A stretch of DNA of 64,000 bases from Actinokineospora enzanensis DSM 44649 (GTDB taxonomy: Bacteria; Actinomycetota; Actinomycetes; Mycobacteriales; Pseudonocardiaceae): assembly GCF_000374445.1 (NCBI RefSeq), contig NZ_KB894403.1, positions 272,435 to 336,434 on the forward strand, read 5' to 3'. Made by a program: the position numbers and the translations under genes. Positions 27,250 to 36,220 of the stretch are shown here, in pieces. The first letter of the stretch is position 1. The number at the start of each line of letters is the position of its first letter. The notes under the pieces are model-generated. The model saw only the letters and a program-made list of their open reading frames with translations. It was not told where the DNA came from and did no database searches.

Positions 27250-28464
27250 GTGAGCGGGGACAGGGTGTTGGTGGCCGGGGCGAGCATCGCGGGGCCCGCG
27301 TTGGCCCATTGGCTGCGGCGGCGGGGGGCCGAGGTGACCGTGGTGGAGCGGGCTCCCGGGTTGCGTCCTGGCGGGCAGGCGGTGGACGCGCGCGGGGTGG
27401 CCAAGGAGGTCATCCGACGAATGGGGCTGGACGCGGCCGTGCGCGCGGCCTGCACGGACACCGCGGGCGCGTACACAGTGGACGTCGACGGGAACGTGCT
27501 GGAGACCTACCGCGCCGACGACGACGGCGGTGACGGGCTCATCGCGGAGATCGAGATCCTGCGCGGGGACCTGTCGCAGGTGCTCTACGACGACACCCGC
27601 GACGGCGTCGAGTACGTCTTCGACGACCGGATCGCCGAGCTCGTCCAGGACGCGGACGGGGTCGACGTGACCTTCACCAGTGGCGACCGGCGGCGGTTCG
27701 ACCTGGTGGTCGGCGCGGACGGGCTGCACTCGACGCTGCGTGCGATGGTCTTCGGGCCGCGCGAAAGGTTCGTCCGCCACCTCGGGCTCGTGTTGGCCTT
27801 CTACAGCGTGCCCAACGAGTTCGGGTTGGACCGTTGGTTCCTTGATTACCAGGACCACGAGTCCGCCCGGTCCGCGGGCCTGCGGCCGATCAAGGACGCC
27901 ACCCGGGCGATGGCGGTGTTCTCCTTCCCCGCGGCCGACTTCGACATCGACCACCGCGACGTCGACGGGCAGAAACACCTGCTGCGCGAGCGGATGGCCG
28001 GTCTGGGCTGGTCGACCCCGCGCATCCTCGCGCATCTGGACGACGCCCCGGACTTCTACCTCGACCAGGTGGCCCAGGTGGTGATGGACCGCTGGTCGGA
28101 CGGACGGGTGGCGTTGATCGGCGACGCGGCGTTCAGTCCGTCCCCGATGTCCGGGGCGGGCACCGGGCTGGCCCTGGTCGGCGCCTACCTGCTCGCAGGC
28201 GAACTGGCCGCCGCCCAGTGGGACCCCGCGGTCGGGTTCGCCGCCTACGAGGCCCGCATGCGCACGTTCGTCGAGGCCAACCAGGAGATCGGCAGGCTGC
28301 ACGCGCAGAGCCGGGCCATCCCCCGACCGGACGACGAGCCTGCCGAAGAACCCGACATGGCGGCGTTCACCGCGCTGATCGACCGCGCGCTCAACGGAGT
28401 CGACCTCCCCGACTACGCCGGACTGCCCGACTCCAGGCCCTCGGCGTCACCGACCACGCCGTAG
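27250..28464 (+). CDS. FAD-dependent monooxygenase (PHBH-like, TetX-type)
   Basis: 404 residues. The FAD motif VLVAGASIAGPALAHWL (GxGxxG-type), a DLVVGADGLHSTLR (DG-type) motif and the second FAD-binding GDAAFSPSPMSGAGTGLALVGAY are all in place, as in aromatic hydroxylases and tetracycline-modifying enzymes. Start is GTG at 27250; upstream bases lack a strong site. It stands alone at the border of the catabolic island. Substrate not predictable. Confidence 0.88.
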   Translation: MSGDRVLVAGASIAGPALAHWLRRRGAEVTVVERAPGLRPGGQAVDARGVAKEVIRRMGLDAAVRAACTDTAGAYTVDVDGNVLETYRADDDGGDGLIAEIEILRGDLSQVLYDDTRDGVEYVFDDRIAELVQDADGVDVTFTSGDRRRFDLVVGADGLHSTLRAMVFGPRERFVRHLGLVLAFYSVPNEFGLDRWFLDYQDHESARSAGLRPIKDATRAMAVFSFPAADFDIDHRDVDGQKHLLRERMAGLGWSTPRILAHLDDAPDFYLDQVAQVVMDRWSDGRVALIGDAAFSPSPMSGAGTGLALVGAYLLAGELAAAQWDPAVGFAAYEARMRTFVEANQEIGRLHAQSRAIPRPDDEPAEEPDMAAFTALIDRALNGVDLPDYAGLPDSRPSASPTTP

Positions 28465-28631
28465 GGTCACCACGTTCGCGCCGACCGCACACGCGGATCC
28501 GGAGACCGACCATCGTTCGCCCAGGGATGGACCGAGGAGTCTTTTGCCTGCCTTCCTGAACGAGCTGACTTCGTGGTGGTCAACGACCCGTCGTCCGGGA
28601 GCGTCATGGTCCGGCGGCCGCGGAATCCGGG

Positions 28632-28925
28632 TGACATGTCCCGGTGCAGCTTGCCCTGCAGGTACACCTGCGCGCCGCCGATCGCCCTGACCAGCACGCC
28701 TGCCGCGACGAGCACCGCGATGCCCGCCGCCGGGGTCGAGGGCGCGCGCCCGGCGACCAGTTCGTCGAGCAGGAGACTGACCGCCCATGCCGCCGCCACG
28801 GGCGCGGCACCGTCCACCATGGTCAACAGCAGCACGACGCACAGCGTTCGCGGCGACGCCGACCACGCCGGCCGGACGGCCGACCGGGCCCGCCGCAGGG
28901 TCCAGGGGGATGAGCACCGGCGTCA
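28632..28925 (-). pseudogene. Remnant of an ABC exporter membrane domain
   Basis: Read on the minus strand from about 28925, the frame gives LRRARSAVRPAW, TLCVVLLLTMVDGAAPVAAAWAV and SLLLDELVAG, then GAQVYLQGKLHRDMS. These match the start of an ABC exporter transmembrane domain. After about 28632 similarity stops, and no ATPase domain follows. The gap 28465-28995 thus holds only this decayed fragment. The remnant is inferred from pattern, not alignment. Confidence 0.5.
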
Positions 28926-28995
28926 CATCACCCGACCGGGTCGTGATAGCCGCCTCCGGGGCAGGCAAGGGAGCGGTCGTGGATCAGGCGGACCG

Positions 28996-29436
28996 CTAGC
29001 TCGCCTTGCCGAAGGCGGTGATCACCGCGTCGCCGACGGAGCCCGGTGAGGAGTCGGCCGGTGCGCGGGTCTCGTCCGGGACCGGGGTGAAGCCCTTGCG
29101 GCCGCCCTCGTTGCGCTGGGGGGTCACCTCGATCCCGCCCGGGCCGCGGAAGACCTCGACCGACCTCGTGCCCTTGGTGTAGGCGGCGTAGGTGGTGACG
29201 CCGAACGCGTCGAGCAGGGGTTGGCTGGGTTTGCTGCCCCGGACCGGGTCGTCGAGGCCGGTTCGGGAACGGTCCAGGGCGTCGGTGACGGAGGCGCCGA
29301 GCCGCTCGAAATCGGCGGTGGCGGGCAGGCGGACCGGTTGCCCGTCCAGGACCCACATCCCGGAACGGGACTGCGAGTAGGTGATGACGACGTACTCCCC
29401 CTGCCGGAGGTCGACCCCCACCAGTTGCTCGCTCAC
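28996..29436 (-). CDS. Probable immunity protein of the WXG100-linked nuclease toxin
   Basis: 146 residues, acidic-to-neutral, with no signal peptide. It contains YVVITYSQSRSGMWVLDGQPVRLP and TYAAYTKGTRSVEVFRG. Its start (GTG 29436) overlaps the toxin stop by GTGA, the usual position for the immunity gene. It also resembles CdiI-type immunity proteins in size, with a GFTPVPDETR tail. Assignment rests on position; the sequence alone gives no known fold. Confidence 0.6.
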   Translation of the reverse strand: MSEQLVGVDLRQGEYVVITYSQSRSGMWVLDGQPVRLPATADFERLGASVTDALDRSRTGLDDPVRGSKPSQPLLDAFGVTTYAAYTKGTRSVEVFRGPGGIEVTPQRNEGGRKGFTPVPDETRAPADSSPGSVGDAVITAFGKAS

Positions 29437-30857
29437 GGGACCTCCGAGATGATCACTCGCACGTTCTTCGCCGCCGCGTACTGGCGCAGCTGGGTGAGGA
29501 TCGCGCGCTGGGCGGGCGAGGCGACACCCGGTTGGATGGCGACCTGCAGGACTCGGTCGGTGACCTGGCTGGACCGGATCACTGTACCGTCGAAGGTGGC
29601 ACCGTTGAATCCGGCGACCTTGTCCACGTACCCCTCCAGCCTGGACGCCAGCGCGCCGGTGTTCTGGTAGGTGGCCGCGGTGAGGTCGACGCTCTTGATG
29701 CTGGTGGCCACGCCGTGCTCGAACTTGTCGATGGTGGGGAAGCTGCGCGGCAGGTTGCCGCCCAGCCGGGCCTCGATCTCCAGACCCCGCTCGGACCAGC
29801 GCAGGGTCCACGCGCTGAGCCCTTCGAATGCGTCGTCGACGGCGGTCCTGCCGACGCCGGGGATCTTGCTCACGACCGCGGCGACGGCCTTGCTGAGCCG
29901 GGCGCCCAGGATGACCTTGAGCCGCTGCGCGGCCTCGGCGACCCGACCGAGCACCGTGCCGACCGTGCGGGCGATGGTCCCGCCGATCTCGACGAGCGTC
30001 TCGATGATCTTGCCGATCCGGGTGGCGGTGGCCGCGATCCTGGCCGCCTCGGCCGCCTGCGCGGCACCCTCGGCGATGCCCGCGGTGAACAGTCCGGCTA
30101 CCGCGCCCGCCGCCTCGATGCCGACCGTCCACTCGGCGAGGCTGACCAGCTCGTCCTCGATGTCGTGGTGCGCCTTCTCGATCTGCCCGGCGAGGTCGGT
30201 GCAGCTCGTTGCCAGGTCGCGGCAGGCGGCGGCGACCGTGCCCATGTTCTCGCCGAGGCCCTGGCAGACCACGGTCGCGTCGTGCACCTCCGGCGACTGC
30301 TGGCCGGAGATGGCCGAGACGGCGGCGGGGACGTGGCCTGCGGCGGCGTCGAGCGCGCCCGCGGCGGTGGTCCACGCCTGGGCGGCCCGGCGCAGCCTGC
30401 CGGGGTCGCCGTCGGGCCAGACATAGCCGACGGTGTGCTCCACCAGCCACCAGAGCGCGGGTGGACCGACCGAGCCGCCGCGCGCGGAGGGCAGGTCGGC
30501 GAGTGGTTCGGGGGTGGGGGTGTAGATGGAGTCGTCCGGGGCCGTGGCGGCGGGCTTGCCCGCGTTGGACGAGTCCTCGGCCTGACCGTGGTTGAACCCG
30601 CTCTGCTGCAGGAGCGCGGCGAGGGTCGTCGAGGCGGTGGCGAGGTCGCCGACGAGGGCGTGCACGGTCTTGGCGGCCTCGTCGTAGGAGTCGGCCCAGG
30701 TGCTGCCCGCGGGGTCGGCGCCCGCCATCCCGCCCTGTCCGGACAGGCCGGACTCCAGGTCGGCGCGAGCCTTGGACAGCGCGGCGTGGATGTCGACGCC
30801 GAACACCCTGCTGGCGGCCTCGTAGGTGTCGGTGTCGACCTTGATGGGTCCGGTCAT
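29433..30857 (-). CDS. WXG100/PE-PPE-like polymorphic toxin with C-terminal nuclease domain
   Basis: 474 residues. The N-terminal two-thirds are helical and Ala-rich with no signal peptide (ESAT-6/WXG-like, residues about 1-150, and a second helical region 200-330), typical of effectors exported by type VII secretion. The last ~110 residues form a distinct toxin domain: GNLPRSFPTIDKFEHGVATS, IKSVDLTAATYQ, YVDKVAGFNGA and the NVRVIISEVP end. This pattern resembles CdiA-type endonuclease toxin domains. The gene follows two small WXG100 genes and precedes an immunity-like gene. The exact nuclease activity is inferred. Confidence 0.7.
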   Translation of the reverse strand: MTGPIKVDTDTYEAASRVFGVDIHAALSKARADLESGLSGQGGMAGADPAGSTWADSYDEAAKTVHALVGDLATASTTLAALLQQSGFNHGQAEDSSNAGKPAATAPDDSIYTPTPEPLADLPSARGGSVGPPALWWLVEHTVGYVWPDGDPGRLRRAAQAWTTAAGALDAAAGHVPAAVSAISGQQSPEVHDATVVCQGLGENMGTVAAACRDLATSCTDLAGQIEKAHHDIEDELVSLAEWTVGIEAAGAVAGLFTAGIAEGAAQAAEAARIAATATRIGKIIETLVEIGGTIARTVGTVLGRVAEAAQRLKVILGARLSKAVAAVVSKIPGVGRTAVDDAFEGLSAWTLRWSERGLEIEARLGGNLPRSFPTIDKFEHGVATSIKSVDLTAATYQNTGALASRLEGYVDKVAGFNGATFDGTVIRSSQVTDRVLQVAIQPGVASPAQRAILTQLRQYAAAKNVRVIISEVP

Positions 30858-31150
30858 CGCAGCTGTTCCCACATCCTGGCGTTCGCGGTGGCCGCGTCGG
30901 TGTAGTTGCCGCTCGCGGTCCTGGCGATCTCGCGCATGGCGGTCAACGCCTCGCGCATCTTCCCGGCGCCGCGTTTCCATTCCTCGTGCGCGAGGCGGTG
31001 TCGGTCGGCGGCGTCGCCGGACCAGGTGGCGTGCAGCTGGTCGACCCGCTTGTCCGCGTCGTCGAGCGCGGCCTGCAGGTGGGTGTCGAACCGGCTCACC
31101 TCGTCGACGACGTGGTCGAGGTGGGCGGGGTCCACGCGGAACTCGACCAT
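30854..31150 (-). CDS. WXG100-family small helical protein
   Basis: 98 residues, all helical, with the signature ATWSGDAADRHRLAHEEW between two amphipathic helices. WXG100 proteins dimerise and travel through the ESX/type VII system, often as secretion partners of a linked toxin. Its start abuts the stop of the gene at 31151, and its stop overlaps the toxin start (ATGA). Confidence 0.82.
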   Translation of the reverse strand: MVEFRVDPAHLDHVVDEVSRFDTHLQAALDDADKRVDQLHATWSGDAADRHRLAHEEWKRGAGKMREALTAMREIARTASGNYTDAATANARMWEQLR

Positions 31151-31462
31151 CTACAGACCCGCCCCGGAGCCGGTGATCCGGTCGGCCGCGTCCTGCTCGT
31201 TCGCGGTGTACGCCCGCTCGGTCGCCGACAACAGTCGTGACATGTCCTTCAGACCGTCGACGACCTCGTCCGCGCCGTCCCGCCAGTCCTGCCAGGCATC
31301 GGCGAACGCCGCGGCCGCGGGGCCCTGCCAGCCGCCGGAGAACAGTTCATCCACTTCGGACTGCAGGGTGCCCAGCGCGGTCCGCACCTCGTCGTCGACC
31401 TGCGCCAGCATGGCCGCGCAGTAGCGCAGCTCCTCCGGTGTCGCGTCGTATCCCGCCGTCAT
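31151..31462 (-). CDS. WXG100-family small helical protein, first gene of the toxin operon
   Basis: 103 residues with GGWQGPAAAAFADAW as the W-x-G turn. ATG at 31462 has a GGAGGGG ribosome site. It is likely the heterodimeric partner of the 98-residue protein. No ESX core genes (EccC, EccD, MycP) lie in the window, so export would rely on a system encoded elsewhere. Confidence 0.82.
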   Translation of the reverse strand: MTAGYDATPEELRYCAAMLAQVDDEVRTALGTLQSEVDELFSGGWQGPAAAAFADAWQDWRDGADEVVDGLKDMSRLLSATERAYTANEQDAADRITGSGAGL

Positions 31463-31779
31463 CGCACACCCCTCCGGACAGCTCCGCCGTTCCTCGACCG
31501 GCAGCGACGAACATTAGCAACCCGCGCCCAGGCCGTGACCATTTTTGCTCGATTTCGAAAAGCAAACCGAGGTAAATTCGGTCGAAGCGGAAAATTGGAT
31601 CCGCTGCCCGAGGAGTGAGTCGGAGCTATTGGCGGGCTCGATTGTCGTAATGATTACCGGAAACAGCCACGGTCCGTCACGGATATTGCGCCAGATGGTG
31701 TACGTGCGTGCGCGGCCGAACGCGAGGCCGGAACACCGCTCGGACGCGCCACCGCACACCGGTGGCGCGTCCGAGGAGG
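31463..31779. other. AT-rich upstream region of the toxin operon
   Basis: No supported gene. Bases about 31530-31680 are visibly poorer in GC than the flanks. They probably hold the promoter of the WXG100-toxin operon; no clear -10/-35 pair was picked. The hairpin 31739-31775 closes the opposite side. Confidence 0.4.
31739..31775 (-). terminator. Hairpin terminator
   Basis: A 15-bp perfect stem (31739-31753 with 31761-31775) and a 7-base loop lie five bases beyond the stop of the AraC-type HTH gene. Confidence 0.8.
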
Positions 31780-32109
31780 TCAGTGCACGGCGCGGCGGTA
31801 GTCGCGCGGGCAACGGCCGTAGGTCTGGCGGAACACCCTGCTGAAGTAGGACGAGTCGGGGATGCCCCAGCGGGCACCCACCGCGCTGACGCCCGACATG
31901 TCCGTGGTGAGCAGGTCGTGGCGGCAGCGTTCCAGGCGGCGGTCGCGGATCCAGCGCGCCACCGTGGTGCCCTCCCGCTCGAACAGGCGGTAGAGCTGCC
32001 GGGTGGAGACGTGGTTGGCGGCGGCGACGCGGGCCGGGGTGAGCTCCGGGTCGGCGAGCCGGGCGTCGATGAAGGCGTGGATCCGGTCCAGCAGGATCGT
32101 GTCCGTCAC
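31780..32109 (-). CDS. AraC-type HTH protein lacking a sensor domain
   Basis: 109 residues, consisting essentially only of the C-terminal AraC/XylS double HTH: TPARVAAANHVSTRQLYRLF and SAVGARWGIPDSSYFSRVFRQTYG, ending YRRAVH. Normal AraC regulators have another ~150-180 residues of sensor domain. GTG at 32109 overlaps the cupin gene by GTGA, so the sensing part may be supplied by that separate protein. Confidence 0.8.
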   Translation of the reverse strand: MTDTILLDRIHAFIDARLADPELTPARVAAANHVSTRQLYRLFEREGTTVARWIRDRRLERCRHDLLTTDMSGVSAVGARWGIPDSSYFSRVFRQTYGRCPRDYRRAVH

Positions 32110-32543
32110 GACTTGTATTCGGGGTGCAACGACAGCGCGATGAACTGGAACGGCCGGTCCACGCTCTGGTAGCCGAGCGGGCAGTGCGGCACCCCCGCCG
32201 GGATGTAGACCGAGGCGCTGGTGGAGATCTCGTAGACCTCGCCGTCGATGGTCAGCTCCGCCACCGCGCCCAGGTCGTTGATGTCGTCGGGGTTGGAGCC
32301 CATCCAGAGCAGCACCTCGTCGTAGTCGTGGGTGTGCTCCAGCACGTACGGGTTGGGGGTGGGGACCTGGTAGATCCAGCTGTAGGCGATGTGGACCTTG
32401 CAGCCCTCCACCTGCCAGCCGCTGACGAGCGCGTGCGCGCCGCTGGTACCGCCCTCGATCTCGCCGTAGGCCAGCACACCCTCGTTGGGGAGCTCCTCGC
32501 GGACCATGTGCCGGACGATGTTCTTCTCGTACTTCCCTGCCAT
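32106..32543 (-). CDS. Cupin-domain protein
   Basis: 145 residues with a cupin core: LEHTHDYDEVLLWMG (His/Asp/Glu metal-ligand motif 1) and SVYIPAGVPHCPLG (motif 2). It probably binds a metal and a small ligand. Start ATG at 32543 has an AAGGAGA site. It lies 64 bp after the AraC regulator gene and overlaps the HTH-only gene; together the two small products add up to one AraC-like regulator. Confidence 0.72.
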   Translation of the reverse strand: MAGKYEKNIVRHMVREELPNEGVLAYGEIEGGTSGAHALVSGWQVEGCKVHIAYSWIYQVPTPNPYVLEHTHDYDEVLLWMGSNPDDINDLGAVAELTIDGEVYEISTSASVYIPAGVPHCPLGYQSVDRPFQFIALSLHPEYKS

Positions 32544-32607
32544 GACTGGGGTTCTCCTTCGCTTCGGGCCTGTTCCGAAGGTACGAACCCGGCCTCGGGG
32601 CAGACAG

Positions 32608-33480
32608 TCAACCGCCTCGGGCGATCTGGTACTTTTCGCGGATCTCCCGCCGAAAGTCACCCGGGCTGGCGCCGGTCTCGCGTTTGAAGAACCGGCCGAA
32701 GTAGGACGGGTCCTCGAACGCCAGCCGGTGCGCGATCTGCACGACGCTCAGCTCCGTCTGCGCGAGCAGCCGCTTGGCCTCCAACGCCAGCGCGGCCCGG
32801 ATCACCGCCCCGGGGGTGGTGCCCAGGGCGGCGCGCACGAGGTCGGTGAGGTGCCCGGCGGTGACGCCGACGCGGTCGGCGTAGGCGCTCACCGAGCGTT
32901 CGGCGAGCACGTGCTTGCTCACCAGGCGGGTGAACTGCCAGACGATCGACGAGGACGCGGGCACCTGCGGCCGGTCCTGCCGCAGCCGCTGGATCAGCAC
33001 CAGCAGGATGTGCAGGTGCGCCTGCAGCATCGTGGCGTAGCCGGGCGCGCGCGTGTGGTATTCGCGGTCCAGGTCGTCCAGGACGCGCTCGATCAGCCCG
33101 ACCTGCTCCCCCGTCAGCCGCAGCAGCGGGCTGCCGCCGGGCGCGGGCAGCAGCCCGCCGGGGTGCACGAGAAGGAACTCCTCGGCGAAGACCAGCACGC
33201 GGCCGCCGATGAGCGAGGTGTCCTTCCAGAAGTGCACCTGGCCCGGTGCCAGGACGTAGAGGGAGTTCGGCTCGATCTCGTACGGCTCGAAGTCGACGAT
33301 GTGCAGGCCGCTGCCGCCGGTGAGGTAGAGGATCTCGTAGAAGTCGTGCCGGTGCGGGAACCGGGCGCGGGTGAACGAGCCGATCTCGTCGAAGGTCCCG
33401 ATGGCGAACGGCGACAGGCCGGACGGCACCGGGACCTCGATCTCGTGCAGCGGAATGGGCGGCGATACCGGACGAACCAC
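32608..33480 (-). CDS. AraC-family transcriptional regulator
   Basis: 290 residues. The N-terminal cupin-like sensor includes FPHRHDFYEILYLTGGSG and VLAPGQVHFW; the C-terminal HTH pair includes YADRVGVTAGHLTDLVRAALG and QIAHRLAFEDPSYFGRFFKRETG. GTG at 33480 has a GGGGAGG site. It lies 16 bp downstream of the amino-acid binding-protein gene on the same strand, so it likely regulates that ABC operon. Confidence 0.87.
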   Translation of the reverse strand: MVRPVSPPIPLHEIEVPVPSGLSPFAIGTFDEIGSFTRARFPHRHDFYEILYLTGGSGLHIVDFEPYEIEPNSLYVLAPGQVHFWKDTSLIGGRVLVFAEEFLLVHPGGLLPAPGGSPLLRLTGEQVGLIERVLDDLDREYHTRAPGYATMLQAHLHILLVLIQRLRQDRPQVPASSSIVWQFTRLVSKHVLAERSVSAYADRVGVTAGHLTDLVRAALGTTPGAVIRAALALEAKRLLAQTELSVVQIAHRLAFEDPSYFGRFFKRETGASPGDFRREIREKYQIARGG

Positions 33481-33496
33481 GAACGCCTCCCCGCTC

Positions 33497-34411
33497 CTAT
33501 CCCTTCGCCGTGGCCAGGTTCAGGCCAGGCTCCGGGATCGACTTGAGTCCATAGTGGCCGATGACCCGGTCCAGTGTGCCGTCCGCCTTGAGCGCCTTCA
33601 ACGCCGCGAGCAGCGCATCGGCCAGCTGCTGGTCGTCCTTGCGCAGGTACATGCCCACGTAGCTGAGGCCGAAGTCGTCGGAGACGATCACGATCGGGGC
33701 GTGCTGGGCCTCGATCGCGTACTTGGCCTGCTCGGTCACCGCGACCTGGAAGTCGGCCTGCCCGGAGCGCAGCGCCAGGTCCGCGTCCTGCGCGGTCGGG
33801 TACTGGCGGGCCTCCGCGGCCGGTTTGCCCTTGCCGACGCAGGCCTGCGAGATCTCCTCGGCGTGCTGCACGTCGGTGGTGCCGCGGATGGTGGCGATCC
33901 GCTTGCCGCAGGCGTCGTCGACGCTCTTGTACTTGCCCTCGTTGCTCTTGGCGGTCACCAGCACGCTGGCGGACTGCATGTAGTCGACGAAGATCCCGAC
34001 GCGTTGGCGCTCCTCGGTGTCGGACAGGCCGTCGTCGGCCATGTCGAAGCGGCCAGCGGTCACCCCGGGCAGCAGCGCCTCCCAGGCGATGTTCTCGATC
34101 TTGTAGTCCAGGCCCAGCTTCGCCGCCACGGCGCGGCCGACCTCCGGGGTGATACCGCCGGTGATGTTGTTGCTGTCGTCGGTGAGCAGGTAGGGCAGGT
34201 TCGGCAGGGTGGTGCCCACGTGCAGCACACCCGCGTCCTTGATCCGCTGCGGGAGCATGTCGTGCAGCGCCTGGTCCTTGGCGGGCAGCGCCGAGTTCGC
34301 TGGCGCGGGCGCCGGTTGCTGCTGCGCGCCCGGGTCGCCGCAGGCGGCGAGGACGGCGGCGCAGGCCAGCACGGCGGCCATGCGGCGGCTAGGACTGCTG
34401 GTTCTGGGCAT
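33497..34411 (-). CDS. Polar amino-acid ABC transporter substrate-binding lipoprotein
   Basis: 304 residues. Lipobox VLAACG near residue 24 gives an N-terminal lipid anchor. The family-3 binding fold is visible in [33 protein letters not shown] and [16 protein letters not shown]. The periplasmic-type domain captures an amino acid or close analogue. It overlaps the ATPase gene by 23 bases and belongs to the operon of 35195-36004. Confidence 0.88.
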   Translation of the reverse strand: MPRTSSPSRRMAAVLACAAVLAACGDPGAQQQPAPAPANSALPAKDQALHDMLPQRIKDAGVLHVGTTLPNLPYLLTDDSNNITGGITPEVGRAVAAKLGLDYKIENIAWEALLPGVTAGRFDMADDGLSDTEERQRVGIFVDYMQSASVLVTAKSNEGKYKSVDDACGKRIATIRGTTDVQHAEEISQACVGKGKPAAEARQYPTAQDADLALRSGQADFQVAVTEQAKYAIEAQHAPIVIVSDDFGLSYVGMYLRKDDQQLADALLAALKALKADGTLDRVIGHYGLKSIPEPGLNLATAKG

Positions 34412-35198
34412 GGTCGGTCTCCTTCTCGGGGTGTCGGCGGACGTGCGCCAGGAACGCGGCGGTGCGCGCGGACGAGGGGTCGGTGAGCACGCGCTCGGCG
34501 GGGCCGGACTCGACGACCACGCCGTCGTCCATGAACACCACGGTGTCGGCCACGTCCCGGGCGAACCCGATCTCGTGGGTGACCACCACCATGGTCATGC
34601 CCTGCGCGGCCAGCCCGCGCATCACCGCGAGCACCTCGCCGACCAGCTCCGGGTCCAAGGCGCTGGTGGGCTCGTCGAACAGCATCACCGACGGCCGCAT
34701 GGCCATCGCCCGCGCGATCGCCACCCGCTGCTGCTGCCCGCCGGACAGCTGCGCGGGCAGCTTGTCCGCGTGCGCGGCCAGCCCGACCCGGTCGAGCAGC
34801 GCGCGGGCCTCGCGCTCCACCTCGGCCGGGTCGCGGCGCAGCACCTTGACCGGGCCGAGGGTGACGTTGCGCAGCGCGGTCAGGTGGCTGAACAGGTTGA
34901 ACTGCTGGAACACCATGCCCATGCGCAGCCGGGCGCGGGCGACCTCCCGCTCGGTGCTCTCGTGGAGCTTGCCCTCGCGCGGCTCGTAGCCCACCAGCAC
35001 GTCGTCGACCTGCACGAACCCGCCGTCGAGCACCTCCAGGTGGTTGACACAGCGCAGCAGGGTGCTCTTGCCGCTGCCCGACGGGCCGATCACGCACACC
35101 ACCTCGCCAGGCGCCACGTCCAGGTCGACCCCGCGCAGCACCGGCATCCCGCCGTAGGACTTGCGCAGCCCGCGCAGCCGCAGCCCGCCCGCGCTCAC
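34389..35198 (-). CDS. Polar amino-acid ABC transporter ATPase
   Basis: 269 residues. Walker [10 protein letters not shown], signature LSGGQQQR and Walker [14 protein letters not shown] mark a typical HisP/GlnQ-type importer ATPase. GTG at 35198 overlaps the permease stop by GTGA. It drives uptake through the permease at 35195. Confidence 0.93.
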   Translation of the reverse strand: MSAGGLRLRGLRKSYGGMPVLRGVDLDVAPGEVVCVIGPSGSGKSTLLRCVNHLEVLDGGFVQVDDVLVGYEPREGKLHESTEREVARARLRMGMVFQQFNLFSHLTALRNVTLGPVKVLRRDPAEVEREARALLDRVGLAAHADKLPAQLSGGQQQRVAIARAMAMRPSVMLFDEPTSALDPELVGEVLAVMRGLAAQGMTMVVVTHEIGFARDVADTVVFMDDGVVVESGPAERVLTDPSSARTAAFLAHVRRHPEKETDHAQNQQS

Positions 35199-36004
35199 CG
35201 CGCCGCCCACCGTTCGAGGAACCGCTGGCCCACCCCGGCGACCGTGACCAGGATCAGGTACCAGCCGGTCGCGACCAGCAGCAGCGCGATAACCTGGTAG
35301 TTCTGCCCGTAGATCTGCTGGGCGCGGGTCATCAGGTCCCCGCCGCCGATCACCGACACCAACGACGTGCCCTTCAGGATGAGGATGAACTGGTTGCCCA
35401 GCGCGGGCAGGATGACCCGGATCGACTGGGGCAGCACGATCGCGCGGGTGGCCGCGGCGCGGGTCATGCCGATGGTCAGCGCCGCGTCCACCTGCCCGCG
35501 CGGCACCGCCAGGAACCCGCCGCGGATGATCTCGGCCAGGTAGGCGGCCTCGTGCAGGCCAAGGCCGAGCATGGCGGCCAGGAACGGGGTGATCACCTCG
35601 TTGGTGGGGGCGAAGCCGAGCGTCGGGAACAGCAGCGCCAGGTTGAACCAGAACACGATCTGAACCACCAGCGGCACACCCCGGAAGAACCAGATGTAGC
35701 CCGCGGCCGCCGCGACCGCGACCGGGTTGCGCGACTGCCGCATCAACGCCAGCACCGCACCCAGCACCAGGCCGACGCCGAGCGTGGTGAAGGTCAGCAC
35801 GAGCGTGACGCCCACGCCCTCCATCACCGGGGTGGCCAGGAAGTACTTCCCGATCACCGTCCACTCCAGATTCGGGCTGACCGCCACCGTGTAGACCAGC
35901 CAGCCCAGCACGGCCACCAGCACCGCGCCCACGCCCCAGCGCGCCGCGAACCGTCGGCGCCGCACCACTTCCAGGGTGTCGAGCCCGTCCAGGGTGTCGA
36001 GCAT
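35195..36004 (-). CDS. Polar amino-acid ABC transporter permease
   Basis: 269 residues, five or more helices. The His/Glu/Gln transport-type motif is seen in [19 protein letters not shown] and [22 protein letters not shown], with [27 protein letters not shown] at 36004 has a GGGAGAGG site. It is the first gene of the importer operon and is divergent from the histidine kinase gene. Confidence 0.92.
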   Translation of the reverse strand: MLDTLDGLDTLEVVRRRRFAARWGVGAVLVAVLGWLVYTVAVSPNLEWTVIGKYFLATPVMEGVGVTLVLTFTTLGVGLVLGAVLALMRQSRNPVAVAAAAGYIWFFRGVPLVVQIVFWFNLALLFPTLGFAPTNEVITPFLAAMLGLGLHEAAYLAEIIRGGFLAVPRGQVDAALTIGMTRAAATRAIVLPQSIRVILPALGNQFILILKGTSLVSVIGGGDLMTRAQQIYGQNYQVIALLLVATGWYLILVTVAGVGQRFLERWAAR

Positions 36005-36067
36005 CTCCGCCTCCCCTCTCCCGGGTGCGAAGGACGGTAGGCCCGGCCGGAGCACGGAATCTTGACT

Positions 36068-36119
36068 CTGCGTGCCAACCTCCCGCCCACCCGCCCGCTG
36101 CGTGCCAACCTCCCGCCCA
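36068..36119. repeat. 22-bp direct repeat in the divergent promoter region
   Basis: CTGCGTGCCAACCTCCCGCC plus two more bases occurs at 36068-36089 and 36098-36119, a period of 30, between the importer operon and the histidine kinase gene. Spacing of three helical turns suits a protein-binding pair. Confidence 0.6.
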
Positions 36120-36220
36120 GGTCAGAGCGGTGACCGACTGTGTGCCGAGGGTGCGCGGGTGAGGGCCGTCTCGGTCGTGGGGATGAGGTTCCGGTCCGGA
36201 TCGCCCGACATACTGGGCCG

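Noticed and set aside
31545-31844. Open frame of 99 residues in the AT-rich region
   Set aside because: No ribosome site or recognisable fold; it runs into the terminator and the antisense of the HTH gene.
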